64,000 nt of DNA from contig DBTY01000007.1 of assembly GCA_002307295.1 (NCBI GenBank), forward strand, positions 44,891 through 108,890. The letters run 5' to 3'. Positions 45,682 through 54,634 of the stretch are shown here, piece by piece. Position 1 is the first letter of the stretch, and each line of letters opens with the position of its first letter. Under the pieces are notes generated by a model that saw only the letters and a list, made by a program, of their open reading frames with translations, was not told where the DNA came from and did no database searches. This DNA comes from Ignavibacteriales bacterium UBA1304. Its GTDB lineage: Bacteria; Bacteroidota; Ignavibacteria; Ignavibacteriales; Ignavibacteriaceae. The translations under genes and the position numbers were made by a program.

Positions 45682-47070
45682 ATGCAGAAAAAAATATTCA
45701 TATTGTTAACGCTGATTGCTTTAATCCCTTCGCTAAATAGCAGGGCGCAGGAATACATGACTATAACTGGCGAAACTTTTGCCGGTAGTACTGAAAATGG
45801 CGAAATGATTAGAACGGTAACCGGCAACGTAGTATTGCGGCAGGGGGATATTGTAATTACGTGCAACAAGACTATACAGCATCTGTCTAAAAACAGCGCG
45901 CAGCTTATTGGCAATGTCGTGGCTCGCCAACGTAACGTTACCATATATACCTCTGAAGGTTTTTATTTTGGCAACGAAAGAAAAGCCATTAGCAATACTG
46001 GAATAAAATTAGACGATAAAAAAGTAATTCTTACCGCCGAAAATGGCGAATACTTTTTCAAAAAAGACGAAGCCTTTTTTCACAGGAACGTTAAATTATA
46101 CGATACCGCTACAACTTTAACGTCAAACGATTTAACATATTTTAAGACCGAAAATAAAGTTATAGCAATAGGGAACGTAAAAATTATCGATTCCGAAAAT
46201 CTAATTGAAGCCGATACAGTAATTCATCTTAGAACGCCTAAAATTACTTATGCGATGAGTAATGTTAAAATTACAAATTTTGCTAATCATTCTGTAGTGT
46301 ATGGAGCCAAGTCAGAAAATTATAATTTGCAGAAATATTCGCTTGTTACCGGCAACGCAAGACTTATTCAGATAGATACCGCAAAGGCTGAAACTAAAGG
46401 CGGAGCGGAAACGATTGACACTCTATTAATGCGCTCGCAAAAAATGGAAGCTTTTCAGGATACGGCAAATATTTTTATAGCTACCGATTCTGTAAGAATT
46501 GTGCGGGGCAGTTTTGCGTCAAAGAACGATTATACTTTTTATAACCGCGGACAAGAAAAAATAATTACTAAAAAAATGAGCAAAACCTCGGCAGTTCCAA
46601 TAATATGGTATGATAATTCTCAAATGACCGGAGATTCGATTACTATAATTTTGGATTCTAACAGAATAAAAATGATGACGGTAAACGTTAACGCTTTTAT
46701 TTTGTCGCAGAATATTATTTATAAAAACAGATTCGACCAGATTTCCGGCTCAAAAGTAAATCTCTATTTCTTTGATAACGAGTTGAAAAAGACCGATGTT
46801 TTTGGAGGAGTTTATAGCATCTATTACACGTATGACAGCGACGCTCCAAACGGACTTACGAAATCGAGTTCTCAGACGTCTACTATCTTATTTTTAGAAA
46901 AGAGAGTAGATCAGGTTAAATTATACGGCTCTCCGGTGAGCGAATATTATCCGGAAAAATTAGTAAAAGGGAAAGAGCTTTCTTATACGCTTCCGGGTTA
47001 TGTTTTTTATACAGACAGACCGACTAAAAAAACAATTTTGGGCAATTTAAATAAACATTCATTTAAGTAA
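45682..47070 (+). CDS. lptA: OstA/LptA-like periplasmic LPS transport protein
   Basis: About 462 residues with a signal peptide (ending LNSRAQ, about 1-22) and a long array of OstA/LptA-type beta-jellyroll strands. Repeats such as TVTGNVVLRQGDIVITCNKT and AFFHRNVKLYDTATTL show the pattern. At 462 residues it is longer than E. coli LptA (about 185), as is typical for Bacteroidota-like OstA proteins, and a second domain could span more of the periplasm. It lies between lptC and lptB. The ATG at 45682 is used; a TTG one codon earlier is less likely. Confidence 0.82.
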   Translation: MQKKIFILLTLIALIPSLNSRAQEYMTITGETFAGSTENGEMIRTVTGNVVLRQGDIVITCNKTIQHLSKNSAQLIGNVVARQRNVTIYTSEGFYFGNERKAISNTGIKLDDKKVILTAENGEYFFKKDEAFFHRNVKLYDTATTLTSNDLTYFKTENKVIAIGNVKIIDSENLIEADTVIHLRTPKITYAMSNVKITNFANHSVVYGAKSENYNLQKYSLVTGNARLIQIDTAKAETKGGAETIDTLLMRSQKMEAFQDTANIFIATDSVRIVRGSFASKNDYTFYNRGQEKIITKKMSKTSAVPIIWYDNSQMTGDSITIILDSNRIKMMTVNVNAFILSQNIIYKNRFDQISGSKVNLYFFDNELKKTDVFGGVYSIYYTYDSDAPNGLTKSSSQTSTILFLEKRVDQVKLYGSPVSEYYPEKLVKGKELSYTLPGYVFYTDRPTKKTILGNLNKHSFK

Positions 47071-47076
47071 GCATAT

Positions 47077-47808
47077 ATGAGCACATTACGCAGCGAAGAA
47101 CTTGTAAAAATTTATAAGAAAAGAACGGTAGTAAATAAAGCCTCTATAGAGGTTTCTAAAGGCGAAATTGTCGGTCTTTTGGGTCCAAACGGAGCCGGTA
47201 AAACTACTACGTTTTATATGATGGTAGGGATGATAAGGCCGGACGGCGGAAAAGTGTTTCTTGACGAACAGAACATAACTAAAGTGCCAATGTATAAGCG
47301 GGCAAGGCTTGGCGTAGGCTATCTGCCGCAGGAGGCTTCTATCTTCAGAAAACTTTCGGTTGAAGATAATCTTATGGCTGTTCTTCAGATGACTAAGCTG
47401 AATGGAAAGGCGAGAAAAGAAAAACAGGAACAGCTTCTTGAAGATTTAAATATCGCCCGGTTAAGAAAGAGCAAGGGATATCAGTTGAGCGGAGGCGAAC
47501 GCAGACGTACTGAAATTGCAAGAGCTTTAGCCACCGATCCTAAGTTTATCCTCTTAGACGAGCCATTTGCAGGGGTTGACCCGATTGCGGTTGAAGATAT
47601 AATGAATATAGTGGCTAACCTTAAAACGCGCGGCATAGGCGTGCTAATAACCGATCACAACGTACATGAGACGTTAAGCATAGTCGATAAAGCTTACATC
47701 CTGATTAACGGAGTAATATTCAAATCGGGGAACGCCGCTGAATTGGCCGGCGATGAAGAAGTGAGACGGTTGTATCTTGGCGAAAAATTTAAATTAGAGA
47801 GATATTAA
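47077..47808 (+). CDS. lptB: LPS export ABC transporter ATP-binding protein LptB
   Basis: A 243-residue soluble ATPase that powers LPS extraction from the inner membrane by LptFG. Walker A is GPNGAGKTT near 36-44, the signature LSGGERRRTEIARAL near 138, and Walker B LLDEPFAGVDP near 165. LITDHNVHE supplies the switch His. lptF and lptG are not in this window. It lies 6 bases after the OstA-type gene and closes the ruvB-kdsA-kdsD-lptC-lptA-lptB run. Confidence 0.93.
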   Translation: MSTLRSEELVKIYKKRTVVNKASIEVSKGEIVGLLGPNGAGKTTTFYMMVGMIRPDGGKVFLDEQNITKVPMYKRARLGVGYLPQEASIFRKLSVEDNLMAVLQMTKLNGKARKEKQEQLLEDLNIARLRKSKGYQLSGGERRRTEIARALATDPKFILLDEPFAGVDPIAVEDIMNIVANLKTRGIGVLITDHNVHETLSIVDKAYILINGVIFKSGNAAELAGDEEVRRLYLGEKFKLERY

Positions 47809-47899
47809 AAAGCTTACTTTGCTCACCAAAAACGATTGTCGTAAAGTCATCTAATGGAGCGATAGCCGAAGGATTACATAGTAGCGCTTGTTGCGGCGA
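47809..47899. repeat. Degenerate REP-like intergenic sequence
   Basis: A 91-base convergent gap. GTCATCTAATGGAGC near 47846 and CCGAAGGATTA resemble the GTCATCCTGAACGGAG...GAAGGAT element family seen near 24354, but heavily decayed. No T-tailed hairpin is visible. Confidence 0.25.
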
Positions 47900-49513
47900 T
47901 TATTTAACTACGTAAAAATCCCATTCGGACGAACTTCCTTTTTTATCAGCAAATCCGCTAATATTATTTTCAAAAGCTCCGGCCATATTTTTATCGGTAT
48001 ATTTTGAGCATATAATCATAAAATCTTTTTTAAGGGAGAGCTGTTTATAATCGATATTTTTTATATCGTTATAATAACAATATTGTTTATCTGGTTTAAG
48101 ACCCATATCGATTCCATCAAAGAAATAACTAACCTGCGGATTAGAAATCATTGAATTTGTTCGCGGCTCAAAGAAAATTAATCCTGGCGTATTATTAATC
48201 TTAAAATAATTTCCGGCCTGTTCGATATTTGTTCTAAAAAATGGGGGAGGGAAAAGCAGGATTTTTAACGTAAGTAAAAGCGATAAAACCAGAACAAAAA
48301 CCTTTTCGGTAAATTTAGCTCTAAACAGGATCAGCGAAGCTATGATTATAATTGCTCCCAGCCATAAAGACGCAGCGCCTGTAGAAAAAAGCATAGCCGT
48401 ATTTCCGGCTTTAATGCCGTCGCGCGCTCCCTGCGATAAAGACCATATAAACAGGAGAAAAACTGGCATATAAATATAAGCGGAAACTGTTTTGGTCTCT
48501 CCCGTTTTTTTTATTCCAAACGCAGCCGCAATTGCAAATAAAGGAAGAGCGGGGATTATATAAGTCGGCAGTTTAGTTTTGGATAAAGAAATAATAATTA
48601 AAATTATCAAAGGCGAAATATAAAAAATAGCTTTTTCTGTTTTTATATCGCTTCGCAGGGCATAAAAAGCCAGAGGTATAATTGGGAAAAAAACAATAAG
48701 CTGATTAATATAAAACAATACGCCTAATTTTTTTTCGTTACCCTCTACGCCGGAAGCCATTCTGCCAATTACATGGAATAAGACGTAATAATTAATAAAT
48801 TCTTTTCCGTATTTAGAATACATATACATAAGCCATGGGAAAGAAATCAGCGCGCCAATAATGGAAAAAATGAAAATTTCCTTTAACGCCTGCCTTGTAG
48901 TTTTCTTTTTTTGAATAACGCGCCAAATAAGGTATATCAGCGTAGAAAAGGGAACAATCAGACCATATGCGGCTTTCGACATCAAGGCCAAACCAAACGC
49001 GGCTCCCGCGCAAACAAGAAAGGAAATGTTTTTCCCAGTTTCATATTTATAAAAACAACAGAAAGATAAAGTCATAAAGCAGGTAAGCGGCATGTCAAGC
49101 TGATTAAGGATTGAATAATGGAAAAACAGCGGAATCGAAATCAGCGATAAAAATGCAAAATAGCCGTAAAGGTTTTTACCGAAAATTTTTAATACAATAA
49201 AGCAAGTTAAGAAAGAGAAAAACAAAGGAATAATTCTAATAGCAAAAGTATTTATTCCAAATGTTTTCATAGAAAGAGCAGAAAGCCATATAGCTAAAGG
49301 CGGATGCGCCGCGCTGTAAAGGCCTCCAGGCGAAAACCGGGTCTGATCTACCCATGCGTTGTAATTAACGGCGCCTTTGGCTCGTACGGCATAAATAGCT
49401 TCGTCCCACGGCTGAATCTCAGTAGTAAAAGCTATTAGCAGATAAAAAAGGATTGCAAGAGCTCCCGCTGTAATTAAAAGAATATTTGGCGAAAAATGAA
49501 GAGCCGGTTTCAT
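47900..49513 (-). CDS. GT39/ArnT-type dolichyl-phosphate-mannose-like glycosyltransferase
   Basis: A 537-residue multi-pass membrane protein with about ten helices. The opening loop has EIQPWDEAIYAVRAKG, in which the Asp-Glu pair near residue 37 is the catalytic position of GT-C enzymes. ISIPLFFHYSILNQLDMPL and ALMSKAAYG are conserved in the ArnT/PMT_2 group. A C-terminal soluble segment follows. It probably transfers a sugar from an undecaprenyl or dolichyl phosphate carrier to lipid A or protein; the substrate is unknown. It follows the LPS genes but on the opposite strand. Confidence 0.82.
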   Translation of the reverse strand: MKPALHFSPNILLITAGALAILFYLLIAFTTEIQPWDEAIYAVRAKGAVNYNAWVDQTRFSPGGLYSAAHPPLAIWLSALSMKTFGINTFAIRIIPLFFSFLTCFIVLKIFGKNLYGYFAFLSLISIPLFFHYSILNQLDMPLTCFMTLSFCCFYKYETGKNISFLVCAGAAFGLALMSKAAYGLIVPFSTLIYLIWRVIQKKKTTRQALKEIFIFSIIGALISFPWLMYMYSKYGKEFINYYVLFHVIGRMASGVEGNEKKLGVLFYINQLIVFFPIIPLAFYALRSDIKTEKAIFYISPLIILIIISLSKTKLPTYIIPALPLFAIAAAFGIKKTGETKTVSAYIYMPVFLLFIWSLSQGARDGIKAGNTAMLFSTGAASLWLGAIIIIASLILFRAKFTEKVFVLVLSLLLTLKILLFPPPFFRTNIEQAGNYFKINNTPGLIFFEPRTNSMISNPQVSYFFDGIDMGLKPDKQYCYYNDIKNIDYKQLSLKKDFMIICSKYTDKNMAGAFENNISGFADKKGSSSEWDFYVVK

Positions 49514-49702
49514 TTAATGTTAAATTATAAATGGATAAAACTTTATTTAATAATTTACATTCTTAAGGCAAAGGAAACAATAATAATTTTAAATACGCCG
49601 ATATAAAAAGGGTTATTTGGTTATGTATGGATGATAGTTAAAAAGACAGGCTAATACTTATAAAAAGTATTAAAATAGAAACGTATATATGGACGGTTTA
49701 CA

Positions 49703-49742
49703 TAAAACAAAGCGCCAGACGCGAAATTACGGTCTGGACGCT
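49703..49742 (-). terminator. Terminator after the small secreted protein gene
   Basis: AGCG-CCAGAC and GTCTGG-A-CGCT form a 10-bp stem with one bulged base. On the minus strand it is followed by TTGTTTTATG. It lies about 38 bases beyond the stop at 49781. Confidence 0.55.
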
Positions 49743-49780
49743 CCATAAAAATATTTGGTAAGGTTAAATTCTTTTTTTTG

Positions 49781-50341
49781 TTATTCCTCTTCAGGCTGTA
49801 GTTTTTCTAAGTCTGATAAACGAATAGAATCAACAAGAGTGTAGATAAGCTGCCTGTTATCTGAACCGTGAACTTCAAGGCTGACGATGAAGCGGTTTCT
49901 AACGACAAATTCAAGGTTGCAGGTTTTTATAGCGCCGCTTGTACCGGTTTCTTTACCTTTGAATGATTTATGAACTAAAACTGTTTTTTCATAACCGTCG
50001 TCAGTTTCGTTAACATAATCCTGAACATAAGAAAGACCTAGCGTAGATCCAGGAATTGCGCTTACGTCGCTTATTTTAACAATAATTTCAACTCTTCTTT
50101 GTTCAGATTCAGAAGAATCTTTTTCTACATAATTTTTAGCGATATATCTGACAGTCGCTTCAGAAGTAGAAAAACCCATTGCGGTTTGAGTTCTGCCTTC
50201 CGGTTTATTTCTGTCAAATCCTTTTAGTTCAACTGAAGGAAGGAAGTCTCTTATTTTCTTAAAACTAACTACTTTCGGTTGGGCTTCTGAAACTGCTACT
50301 AAAAAAATAACTAAAATTAGTGATTTTAAAATGACTTTCAT
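49781..50341 (-). CDS. Secreted conserved protein of unknown function
   Basis: A 186-residue protein with a signal peptide (ending VSEAQ, about 1-20). The mature part is a single domain with the phrase RDFLPSVELKGFDRNKPEG near 30-48 and TAMGFSTSEATVRY. I recognise no catalytic motif. The start is supported by GGAGG-like GAGG upstream of ATG at 50341 (GGAGGTTAAT). It follows the GNAT gene by 27 bases on the same strand, and a hairpin terminator follows it. Confidence 0.65.
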   Translation of the reverse strand: MKVILKSLILVIFLVAVSEAQPKVVSFKKIRDFLPSVELKGFDRNKPEGRTQTAMGFSTSEATVRYIAKNYVEKDSSESEQRRVEIIVKISDVSAIPGSTLGLSYVQDYVNETDDGYEKTVLVHKSFKGKETGTSGAIKTCNLEFVVRNRFIVSLEVHGSDNRQLIYTLVDSIRLSDLEKLQPEEE

Positions 50342-50368
50342 TATTAACCTCCAAATTTATTTTATGGT

Positions 50369-50776
50369 TTAATTCCGTTTTTCCATATACCGTTCAGGGT
50401 TTGATAAAGTTCTAAATCCAAATTTTTGATATAATCCTACAGCGTCGGCAGTAGCAAGCAGCCACCTTTTAACGCCAACAAGCTCGGGGAAGCTAAAAAT
50501 ATGCTCTAATAGCATTTTACCCAAGCCCTGATTTCTGTAATTTTCAATAACAAAAACATCGGCCAAATAGGCCAATCGGGTATAATCGGTTAAAACCCTG
50601 GCAAAACCGATTTGTTTACCATCCTTATATATTCCAAAGCACAACGAATTTTTCACACTATTTCTTACAGTGTCTAAAGTATATTCTTTACCCCAATAGG
50701 ATGCGGATAAAAAATCGTAAATGAGCCCGATGTCAAGTTTCTCCTTTTCAGTAGAAATTTGAATACAACCATTCAT
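50369..50776 (-). CDS. GNAT-family acetyltransferase
   Basis: A 135-residue single-domain acetyltransferase. The acetyl-CoA site is YRNQGLGKMLLEHI near 82-95 (Q/R-x-x-G-x-G/A). LADVFVIENYRNQG and FGFRTLSNPERYM are typical of the YjcF/ElaA-like GNATs. The substrate cannot be read. It sits between the receiver-only gene and the secreted protein gene on the same strand; no functional link is evident. Confidence 0.82.
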   Translation of the reverse strand: MNGCIQISTEKEKLDIGLIYDFLSASYWGKEYTLDTVRNSVKNSLCFGIYKDGKQIGFARVLTDYTRLAYLADVFVIENYRNQGLGKMLLEHIFSFPELVGVKRWLLATADAVGLYQKFGFRTLSNPERYMEKRN

Positions 50777-50841
50777 TATATATTGAATCCTTTAGCGAAA
50801 TATAACAAGATAATGATAAAATCGCAAAAAGGAAAAAAATA

Positions 50842-51213
50842 TTAGACAGAATTAGTTTTATTGGCTACAATTAAATTAAGATTTTTAGTGACTTCTTCTA
50901 AATCAACCGGCTTATAAAAAATAGCGTCGGCATATAATCGAAGGCTTTTCTCGGTATCTTTAATTTGATTTTTAAAAACATAAGTTAATATTAAAGATGA
51001 TTTTTTATTCTCTTCTTTTATCGTATGGCATAAATTTAAAATCTGTTTATTCGGATCTGCGTCAATAATAATTATATCAAATGTAGGATTAATTGATAGA
51101 AGATTTAGAACTTCCAAATCGGTTGTTGTCGTTACTTTGTATTTATCCTGAAAATACAACAAAAGACTAACGCATAGGTTCAAATCCGGGCTATAAAAAA
51201 TGGCATTTTTCAT
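50842..51213 (-). CDS. Stand-alone response-regulator receiver domain
   Basis: A 123-residue receiver without an output domain. The phosphorylation site is Asp51 in IIIIDADP, and the conserved Lys101 lies in FYKPVDLEE. The usual pair of acidic residues at the N-terminus is replaced by SPD (residues 8-10), so the metal site is weakened. It lies 298 bases downstream of an NtrC-type regulator, with a possible sigma54 promoter in front. It probably acts by protein interaction, for example in a phosphorelay with the nearby PAS kinase; this is inference. Confidence 0.75.
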   Translation of the reverse strand: MKNAIFYSPDLNLCVSLLLYFQDKYKVTTTTDLEVLNLLSINPTFDIIIIDADPNKQILNLCHTIKEENKKSSLILTYVFKNQIKDTEKSLRLYADAIFYKPVDLEEVTKNLNLIVANKTNSV

Positions 51214-51265
51214 CTAAAGATAAAGTTAAATTAATAGTCTAAAGTCGATTCCTGATAATACTAAA

Positions 51266-51285
51266 AATCCCGGGAATGCCGGGTA
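51266..51285 (-). terminator. T-tailed hairpin upstream of the receiver gene
   Basis: On the minus strand CCCGG and CCGGG flank CATTC, followed by ATTTTTAG. It fits a short terminator for the NtrC-type gene, but lies between the proposed sigma54 promoter and the receiver gene. If both are real it would act as a leader hairpin. Confidence 0.4.
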
Positions 51286-51319
51286 AGTGTTTTTAGAATC
51301 CCTAATTTACGCTTATTGT

Positions 51320-51336
51320 AAGCTATTTTTATGCCA
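51320..51336 (-). promoter_or_regulatory. Candidate sigma54 (-24/-12) promoter
   Basis: The minus strand reads TGGCATAAAAATAGCTT. GG and GC are separated by exactly 10 bases, as in TGGCAC-N5-TTGC, and the -24 block matches five of six positions. The -12 block has TAGC rather than TTGC. It would start transcription near 51310, about 95 bases before the receiver gene. An NtrC-family regulator is the adjacent gene, which makes the site plausible. Confidence 0.4.
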
Positions 51337-51511
51337 CTGTCTAGTATTGGATACTGATGTATAATTATCCCGTAAAGTGGATAAAATACATTAAAAAGCT
51401 CTTTTAGTTAACGATATTCCGGGTTTTAAGCCATAATATTCTCATTATTGATAAATAAAGCGCGTTTTTATTAAAAATGAGAATGAAGGAAACATATTAT
51501 AAAGTTTAAAA

Positions 51512-52867
51512 TTAAAAATCTATTCCAAATTCTTTTGCTTTTCTGTACAGAGTAGAGAGCCCTATGTTGAGAGTTTTGCAAGCGCTTTCTTTATCAAAAT
51601 TATTTTTTTGGAGTATTTTTAAAATATATTCTTTTTCAAGTTTTTTTAATACGTCGTCAAGCGAGCCAGGAACATCCGGCAGTTCCAGGTAAGTGTCAGG
51701 TTTAAAAAATTCAGGAAGATCGCGCAATGAAATAAACTCGTTCTTACAAAAAATAACCGCCCGTTCTATAATGTTTTCAAGCTCTCTTACTTCCCCATGC
51801 CACTCGTGGTTTACCAAAGCTCTAATGACTTCAGGTTCGGCGCCTTTAATCCCTTTGTTCATTTCTTCGCGGTATTTATTTATAAAATGATCCACAAGAA
51901 AAGGGATGTCTTCTTTTCGTTCTTTAAGCGAAGGGAGGCGGATTTCAATTACATTAAGTCTGTAATATAAATCTTCCCGGAATTTGCCGGCTTTAATTTC
52001 ATCAAGCAGATTTTTATTTGTAGAAGCAAGGTATCTAACATTTATCGGGGTTGAATAACTTGTTCCTACGGCGGTGAATTCTTTTTGTTGCAGCACGCGC
52101 AGCAGTTTTACCTGAAGCTGCATTGGCATTTCGCTAATTTCATCAAGAAAAAGAGTGCCATCGTCGGCGGCTTTGAAGAAACCTTCTTTATCTGAGACAG
52201 CTCCTGTAAACGAGCCTTTTTTGTGTCCAAAAAGTTCGCTTTCAATCAGGCTTTCGGAAATGGCTCCGCAGTTTACGGCTATAAAAGGCTTGTCTTTTCT
52301 TCTGCTATTGTAATGAAGAGCCCGGGCGACAAGTTCTTTTCCGGTTCCGCTGTTTCCTGTAATAAGCACGGCGCTATCGGTTTCAGAAACCGTTTGTATT
52401 ATATCGTAAATTTTTTGAATTGCCGGACTTTGTCCAATGAGTTTGGAAAAATCATATCGTCGCTGCGCTTCTTTTCTTAAGGCCTGGTTTTCTATTAGAA
52501 GTTTTCTGCTTGTAAAAATACGACGCAGCTTTAAAATAATTTCTTCAAATTCAACCGGCTTAAGGATGTAATCTGTGGCTCCATGCCGTAACGCTTCTAT
52601 GGCGGTATCTAAAGAACCGTAGGCGGTTATAATTAAAACCGAAGTTCGCGAGCTTGCCTTTGAAATATTTTCTAATAAATCAATCCCCCCCATTTTGGGC
52701 ATTTCAAGATCAGTTATTACAACGTCGAACGATTCTTCTATTATTTTTTCGTATGCGGCTTTACCATCGGAGGCTTCTTCAACGGTATAGCCTTCTTTTT
52801 TTAGTATAAAAGAAAGAGATTCTCTTATAATATCTTCGTCGTCTACAACTAATATTCTACCAGACAT
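51512..52867 (-). CDS. NtrC-family sigma54-dependent response regulator
   Basis: A 451-residue regulator with three domains. The receiver (about 1-120) has phospho-acceptor Asp53 in ITDLEMPKMG and Lys103. The AAA+ domain (about 142-370) has Walker A GNSGTGKE (171-178), the sigma54 contact loop GSFTGA (218-223) and Walker B FLDEISEMP. The C-terminal Fis-type helix-turn-helix (about 410-451) has KESACKTLNIGLSTLYRKAKEF. All functional loops are intact, so it should activate sigma54 promoters. It follows the PAS histidine kinase by 26 bases and is most likely its partner. Confidence 0.95.
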   Translation of the reverse strand: MSGRILVVDDEDIIRESLSFILKKEGYTVEEASDGKAAYEKIIEESFDVVITDLEMPKMGGIDLLENISKASSRTSVLIITAYGSLDTAIEALRHGATDYILKPVEFEEIILKLRRIFTSRKLLIENQALRKEAQRRYDFSKLIGQSPAIQKIYDIIQTVSETDSAVLITGNSGTGKELVARALHYNSRRKDKPFIAVNCGAISESLIESELFGHKKGSFTGAVSDKEGFFKAADDGTLFLDEISEMPMQLQVKLLRVLQQKEFTAVGTSYSTPINVRYLASTNKNLLDEIKAGKFREDLYYRLNVIEIRLPSLKERKEDIPFLVDHFINKYREEMNKGIKGAEPEVIRALVNHEWHGEVRELENIIERAVIFCKNEFISLRDLPEFFKPDTYLELPDVPGSLDDVLKKLEKEYILKILQKNNFDKESACKTLNIGLSTLYRKAKEFGIDF

Positions 52868-52893
52868 TTTTAAACCGTTTTGTTAAATAAATA

Positions 52894-54378
52894 CTAAGGA
52901 TTTGAAGGGATTAAAATTATGAACGTTGTTCCTTTTTCTTCTTTACTTCTAACTAAAATTTCTCCCTGAAAACTTTTAATTATTCCGTAGCTAACCCATA
53001 GCCCTAAACCTGTGCCTTTGCCTTCTTTTTTTGTAGTATAAAACGGTTCAAATATTTTTGTCAAATTATCGTTTTGTATTCCCATGCCCGTATCTTTAAA
53101 CGTTATAAAAACATTTTCGTCATTTTTAGAAGTAGCGACGGAAATCTCTTTTATTGCTTTATATTTCGAATTGCTGTCTTCGCTAATAGCGTCAACTGCA
53201 TTTATAAGAATATTTACAAACACTTGCTGTATCTGATCCGCTACAAGCGGAAGCTGGGGGATAGAGTCGTCTAACTCGATTATAAAATTTATATTTTTAG
53301 CTTTTTTGCCGACCTTCACGATTTCTATAGCTTCTTCCAAACTAGCATTTATGTCAGTAAGAGCTAATTCATAATTTGAAGGTCGAGAAAAATCGACAAG
53401 ATCGCGTATGATTTTAGAGATTCTTGTAACCTGTTTTTTTACTAATTCCAAACGGTCGATTATAAATTCATCATCAGTGGACCGCTGGGCTACCTGAACA
53501 AGCGCTGAAATAGAGGCCAGGGGATTTCCTACTTCGTGCGCTACGCCGGCGGCTAATGTTCCAATGCTTTCCATCTTTTGCGTATGAACAAGCTGTTTAT
53601 CTAAGTTCTTTTTTTCTGAAATATCTCTATGAATTCCAAAATAACCGACGATGGCTCCTTCGTTATCTATAATTGGAGATATTAAAAGCTGTGTAAAAAA
53701 CGGTTCTCCATTTTTCTTTTTGTTTTCAATTTCGCTTGTCCAAATTTTCCCAAGCGTAATAACGTCCCACATTTTTCCCCAAAACCTTGCAGAATATTTA
53801 CCGCTGCCGAAAATACTTGGAAACTGCCCAATCAGTTCTTTTTTAGAATATCCGCTTGCTTTTTCAAATGCAGGATTTACGTACAACATCTTTCCGGTTT
53901 TATCGGTTATTTGAAGCGGGTTTACAGTATTTTGCGCAACAAAATAAAAACGGAGCAGTTCAAGTTCTTTCTTTTTATCTTCAGTAACGTCATGGAGCGC
54001 CGCCAAGGCAAGGTTTTCCCCAGATTCGGAATCCTCAAAAAATGAAAAATTGATATCAGCGTTTATTAATGTGTTTTCAGATTTGCTTAGCTGAACTTCA
54101 ATTTTACATGCAGAGCCTGTCTTAAACGCTTTATTATAAGATTCTAACGAAGCTTTGCGGTCGATTATAGTTATAAAGTCGAAAAAACTAACCGGGTTAT
54201 TGCGCGTATCTGGGATTCTAAAGTTTTCAACGGCGGATTTATTTGCGTCAATGATTAACCCTGTTTCTGATAAGACAAAATACATGTCAGGCAAATCGTC
54301 AAGTATCTTAAATCCGATGTTTATATTTGTAAAACTCACGTTGTAAATCTTAATTTTGAGAAATGATATAAAACACAT
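52894..54378 (-). CDS. Soluble PAS-PAS sensor histidine kinase (NtrB-like)
   Basis: Up to 494 residues, no membrane helix, so cytoplasmic. PAS 1 lies about 25-135 and PAS 2 about 145-255 (GYSKKELIGQ, the PAS core). The HisKA box has His281 in AAGVAHEVGNPLAS, and the ATPase domain has NILINAVDAI and DTGMGIQNDNL, FEPFYTTK and GTGLGLWVSYG. The start is uncertain: ATG 54378 has no Shine-Dalgarno, and GTG at 54339 would drop the first 13 residues. It sits directly upstream of the NtrC-type gene. The signal is not known; PAS domains may bind a small ligand or redox cofactor. Confidence 0.92.
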   Translation of the reverse strand: MCFISFLKIKIYNVSFTNINIGFKILDDLPDMYFVLSETGLIIDANKSAVENFRIPDTRNNPVSFFDFITIIDRKASLESYNKAFKTGSACKIEVQLSKSENTLINADINFSFFEDSESGENLALAALHDVTEDKKKELELLRFYFVAQNTVNPLQITDKTGKMLYVNPAFEKASGYSKKELIGQFPSIFGSGKYSARFWGKMWDVITLGKIWTSEIENKKKNGEPFFTQLLISPIIDNEGAIVGYFGIHRDISEKKNLDKQLVHTQKMESIGTLAAGVAHEVGNPLASISALVQVAQRSTDDEFIIDRLELVKKQVTRISKIIRDLVDFSRPSNYELALTDINASLEEAIEIVKVGKKAKNINFIIELDDSIPQLPLVADQIQQVFVNILINAVDAISEDSNSKYKAIKEISVATSKNDENVFITFKDTGMGIQNDNLTKIFEPFYTTKKEGKGTGLGLWVSYGIIKSFQGEILVRSKEEKGTTFIILIPSNP

Positions 54379-54514
54379 TAAAATATTAAACTTAAAATAA
54401 ACAATTTCCCCTAATAGAGAAATGTGTTTTTTATTATATAGCGAACGAAAAATTAAATTAAGATATGAAAAAGCTTTTTATTGGGCAAATAACCCATTTA
54501 TACGGCGTATTCTC

Positions 54515-54541
54515 AATTGTGCAGACAGTGTCTGCACAATT
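54515..54541. promoter_or_regulatory. 27-base perfect inverted repeat, candidate operator
   Basis: AATTGTGCAGACA and TGTCTGCACAATT are perfect reverse complements around one central G. It lies 137 bases upstream of the PAS kinase start and 94 bases beyond the metX stop. There is no T-tail, so it is more likely a protein-binding site than a terminator. Confidence 0.5.
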
Positions 54542-54634
54542 TAAAAAACTGCGCAACGTATATCTTTGCAATGTTGATACTGGTATCTGATTTTTTTATT
54601 TTTTACGAATGTTGCCTTCCAAATGCCTTTTCAA

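Larger units (their letters stand above)
51214..51511 (-). other. Intergenic region with candidate sigma54 promoter and hairpins
   Basis: This 298-base gap between the NtrC-type gene and the receiver gene carries a sigma54-like element (51320-51336), a T-tailed hairpin (51266-51285), and a stretch around 51400-51440 with loosely symmetric GATATTCC...ATATTC sequences. No ORF is convincing. Confidence 0.5.

Noticed and set aside
54515..54541. Terminator of metX
   Set aside because: Perfect hairpin, but neither flank is T-rich, so an operator or repeat is more likely.
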